A stretch of DNA of 64,000 nt, taken from positions 895,831 to 959,830 of the forward strand of contig CM036231.1 in the NCBI GenBank assembly GCA_020631735.1, written 5' to 3'. The translations under genes were made by a program, and so were the position numbers. This DNA is from Saccharum officinarum. Its lineage: Eukaryota; Streptophyta; Magnoliopsida; Poales; Poaceae. Shown one piece after another: positions 63,547 through 64,000 of the stretch (position 1 is the first letter of the stretch; every line of letters begins with the position of its first letter). The notes beneath the pieces are model-generated. The model did not search any database and was not told where the DNA came from. It saw only the letters and a list, made by a program, of their open reading frames with translations.

Positions 63547-64000
63547 TTACTCAAACAGTTGCGGGTAGGTTTTTCTCAGATCCTCTTCTCGTTCCCAAGT
63601 AGCCTCTTCTGCTGTGTACCGATTCCATTGTACTTTACACATTTTGATTGTTCTACTTCTTGTGACTCTGTCCGCAGTCTCTAAAATTTTAACCGGAAAC
63701 TCTTCATATGTAAGATCCTCCTTAACAGTGAGTTCCTCTAATGGAATCTGCTCCTCTGGTACTCGTAAACATTTCTTCAATTGAGACACATGGAACACAT
63801 CATGTACACCTGCCAAACTTTCAGGTAATTCCAACTGATATGCCACTTCACCACGTCTCTCTATAATCTTGAAAGGTCCAATATATCTTGGTGCCAATTT
63901 ACCCTTCATGTTGAACCTCTTCACACTCCTCATTGGCGATACTTTCAAATATACATAATCCCCTACCTCAAAAGTCAACTCCCTTCTGCGAGTATCAGCA
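63547..64000 (-). CDS. pol C-terminus of the second Tekay-like element (partial)
   Basis: The open frame runs off the window end. It aligns with the end of the first element's pol: [60 protein letters not shown], and a chromodomain-like tail ([20 protein letters not shown]). No stop is seen up to the window end, so this element may also be young. Confidence 0.9.
   Translation of the reverse strand, partial: ADTRRRELTFEVGDYVYLKVSPMRSVKRFNMKGKLAPRYIGPFKIIERRGEVAYQLELPESLAGVHDVFHVSQLKKCLRVPEEQIPLEELTVKEDLTYEEFPVKILETADRVTRSRTIKMCKVQWNRYTAEEATWEREEDLRKTYPQLFE

Larger units (their letters stand above)
60735..64000 (-). mobile_element. Second Tekay-like chromovirus, only the 3' part in the window
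   Basis: The 3' LTR spans 60735-63499 (tgtcacaccc to gggtgttaca, 2.77 kb), followed by a polypurine tract and the pol C-terminus reaching the window end. The LTR is similar in plan to that of the first element but clearly diverged, so it is a sister subfamily. It inserted inside the 5' LTR of the first element. Confidence 0.88.

Overview
This is a plant nuclear window, almost certainly from a grass and probably a panicoid (sorghum, sugarcane, Miscanthus or maize type). The evidence is a rice-like MPK6 with a GC-rich first exon, intron-rich genes, and deep nesting of grass-type LTR retrotransposons, Helitrons, MULE-like and hAT-like elements and MITEs. No tRNA, rRNA or CRISPR was seen. There is one 100-N assembly gap (19116-19215).

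Only two host genes look functional, both on the minus strand. One is an 11-exon DUF676-type serine esterase/lipase (11576-14782, 442 aa as I splice it). The other is a six-exon MAP kinase of the MPK6 group (21218-27852, 363 aa from the second possible start). Both reconstructions use GT-AG introns and keep frame throughout. The MPK6 N-terminal extension carries an apparent one-base frameshift in a C/G run. Its fourth intron holds an antisense RTE-like LINE.

Layout: 1-8419 is an old Ty1/copia element on the minus strand (3' LTR cut by the window start). A ~2 kb solo LTR of another copia family sits in its gag. 8421-9612 is a broken phospholipase D alpha fragment lying just upstream of a Helitron-like 3' end (10007). 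10009-20472 is bounded by a ~320 bp inverted repeat. It contains two DNA-transposon-like repeat blocks, the esterase gene, a Stowaway-like MITE, a 1.3 kb giant palindrome (MULE foldback) and the N gap. 20473-28130 is the MPK6 locus. 28760-30515 and 46306-48600 are degenerate ~820 bp tandem units, split by a Helitron (30516-46305). That Helitron carries unrecognised gene-like pieces and a 12.46 kb Tat/Retand-like Ty3/gypsy element (32182-44641, TSD GGCGT). 49671-51063 is a second copy of the CCGGAC-rich copia LTR, cut by a young Tekay-like chromovirus (51064-60734). A second Tekay-like element (60735 to the window end) is inserted in the 5' LTR of the first.

The points most worth following: (i) the hexamer GCCGAT/ATCGGC is strongly over-represented throughout the Tat/Retand element, including its LTRs and introns; (ii) the same element carries an antisense, intron-containing plant-mobile-domain gene with its own TATA box; (iii) the young Tekay-like element has an intact extra 234-aa ORF between its 5' LTR and gag; (iv) the Helitron boundaries can be fixed to the base because a neighbouring repeat unit serves as the empty site.
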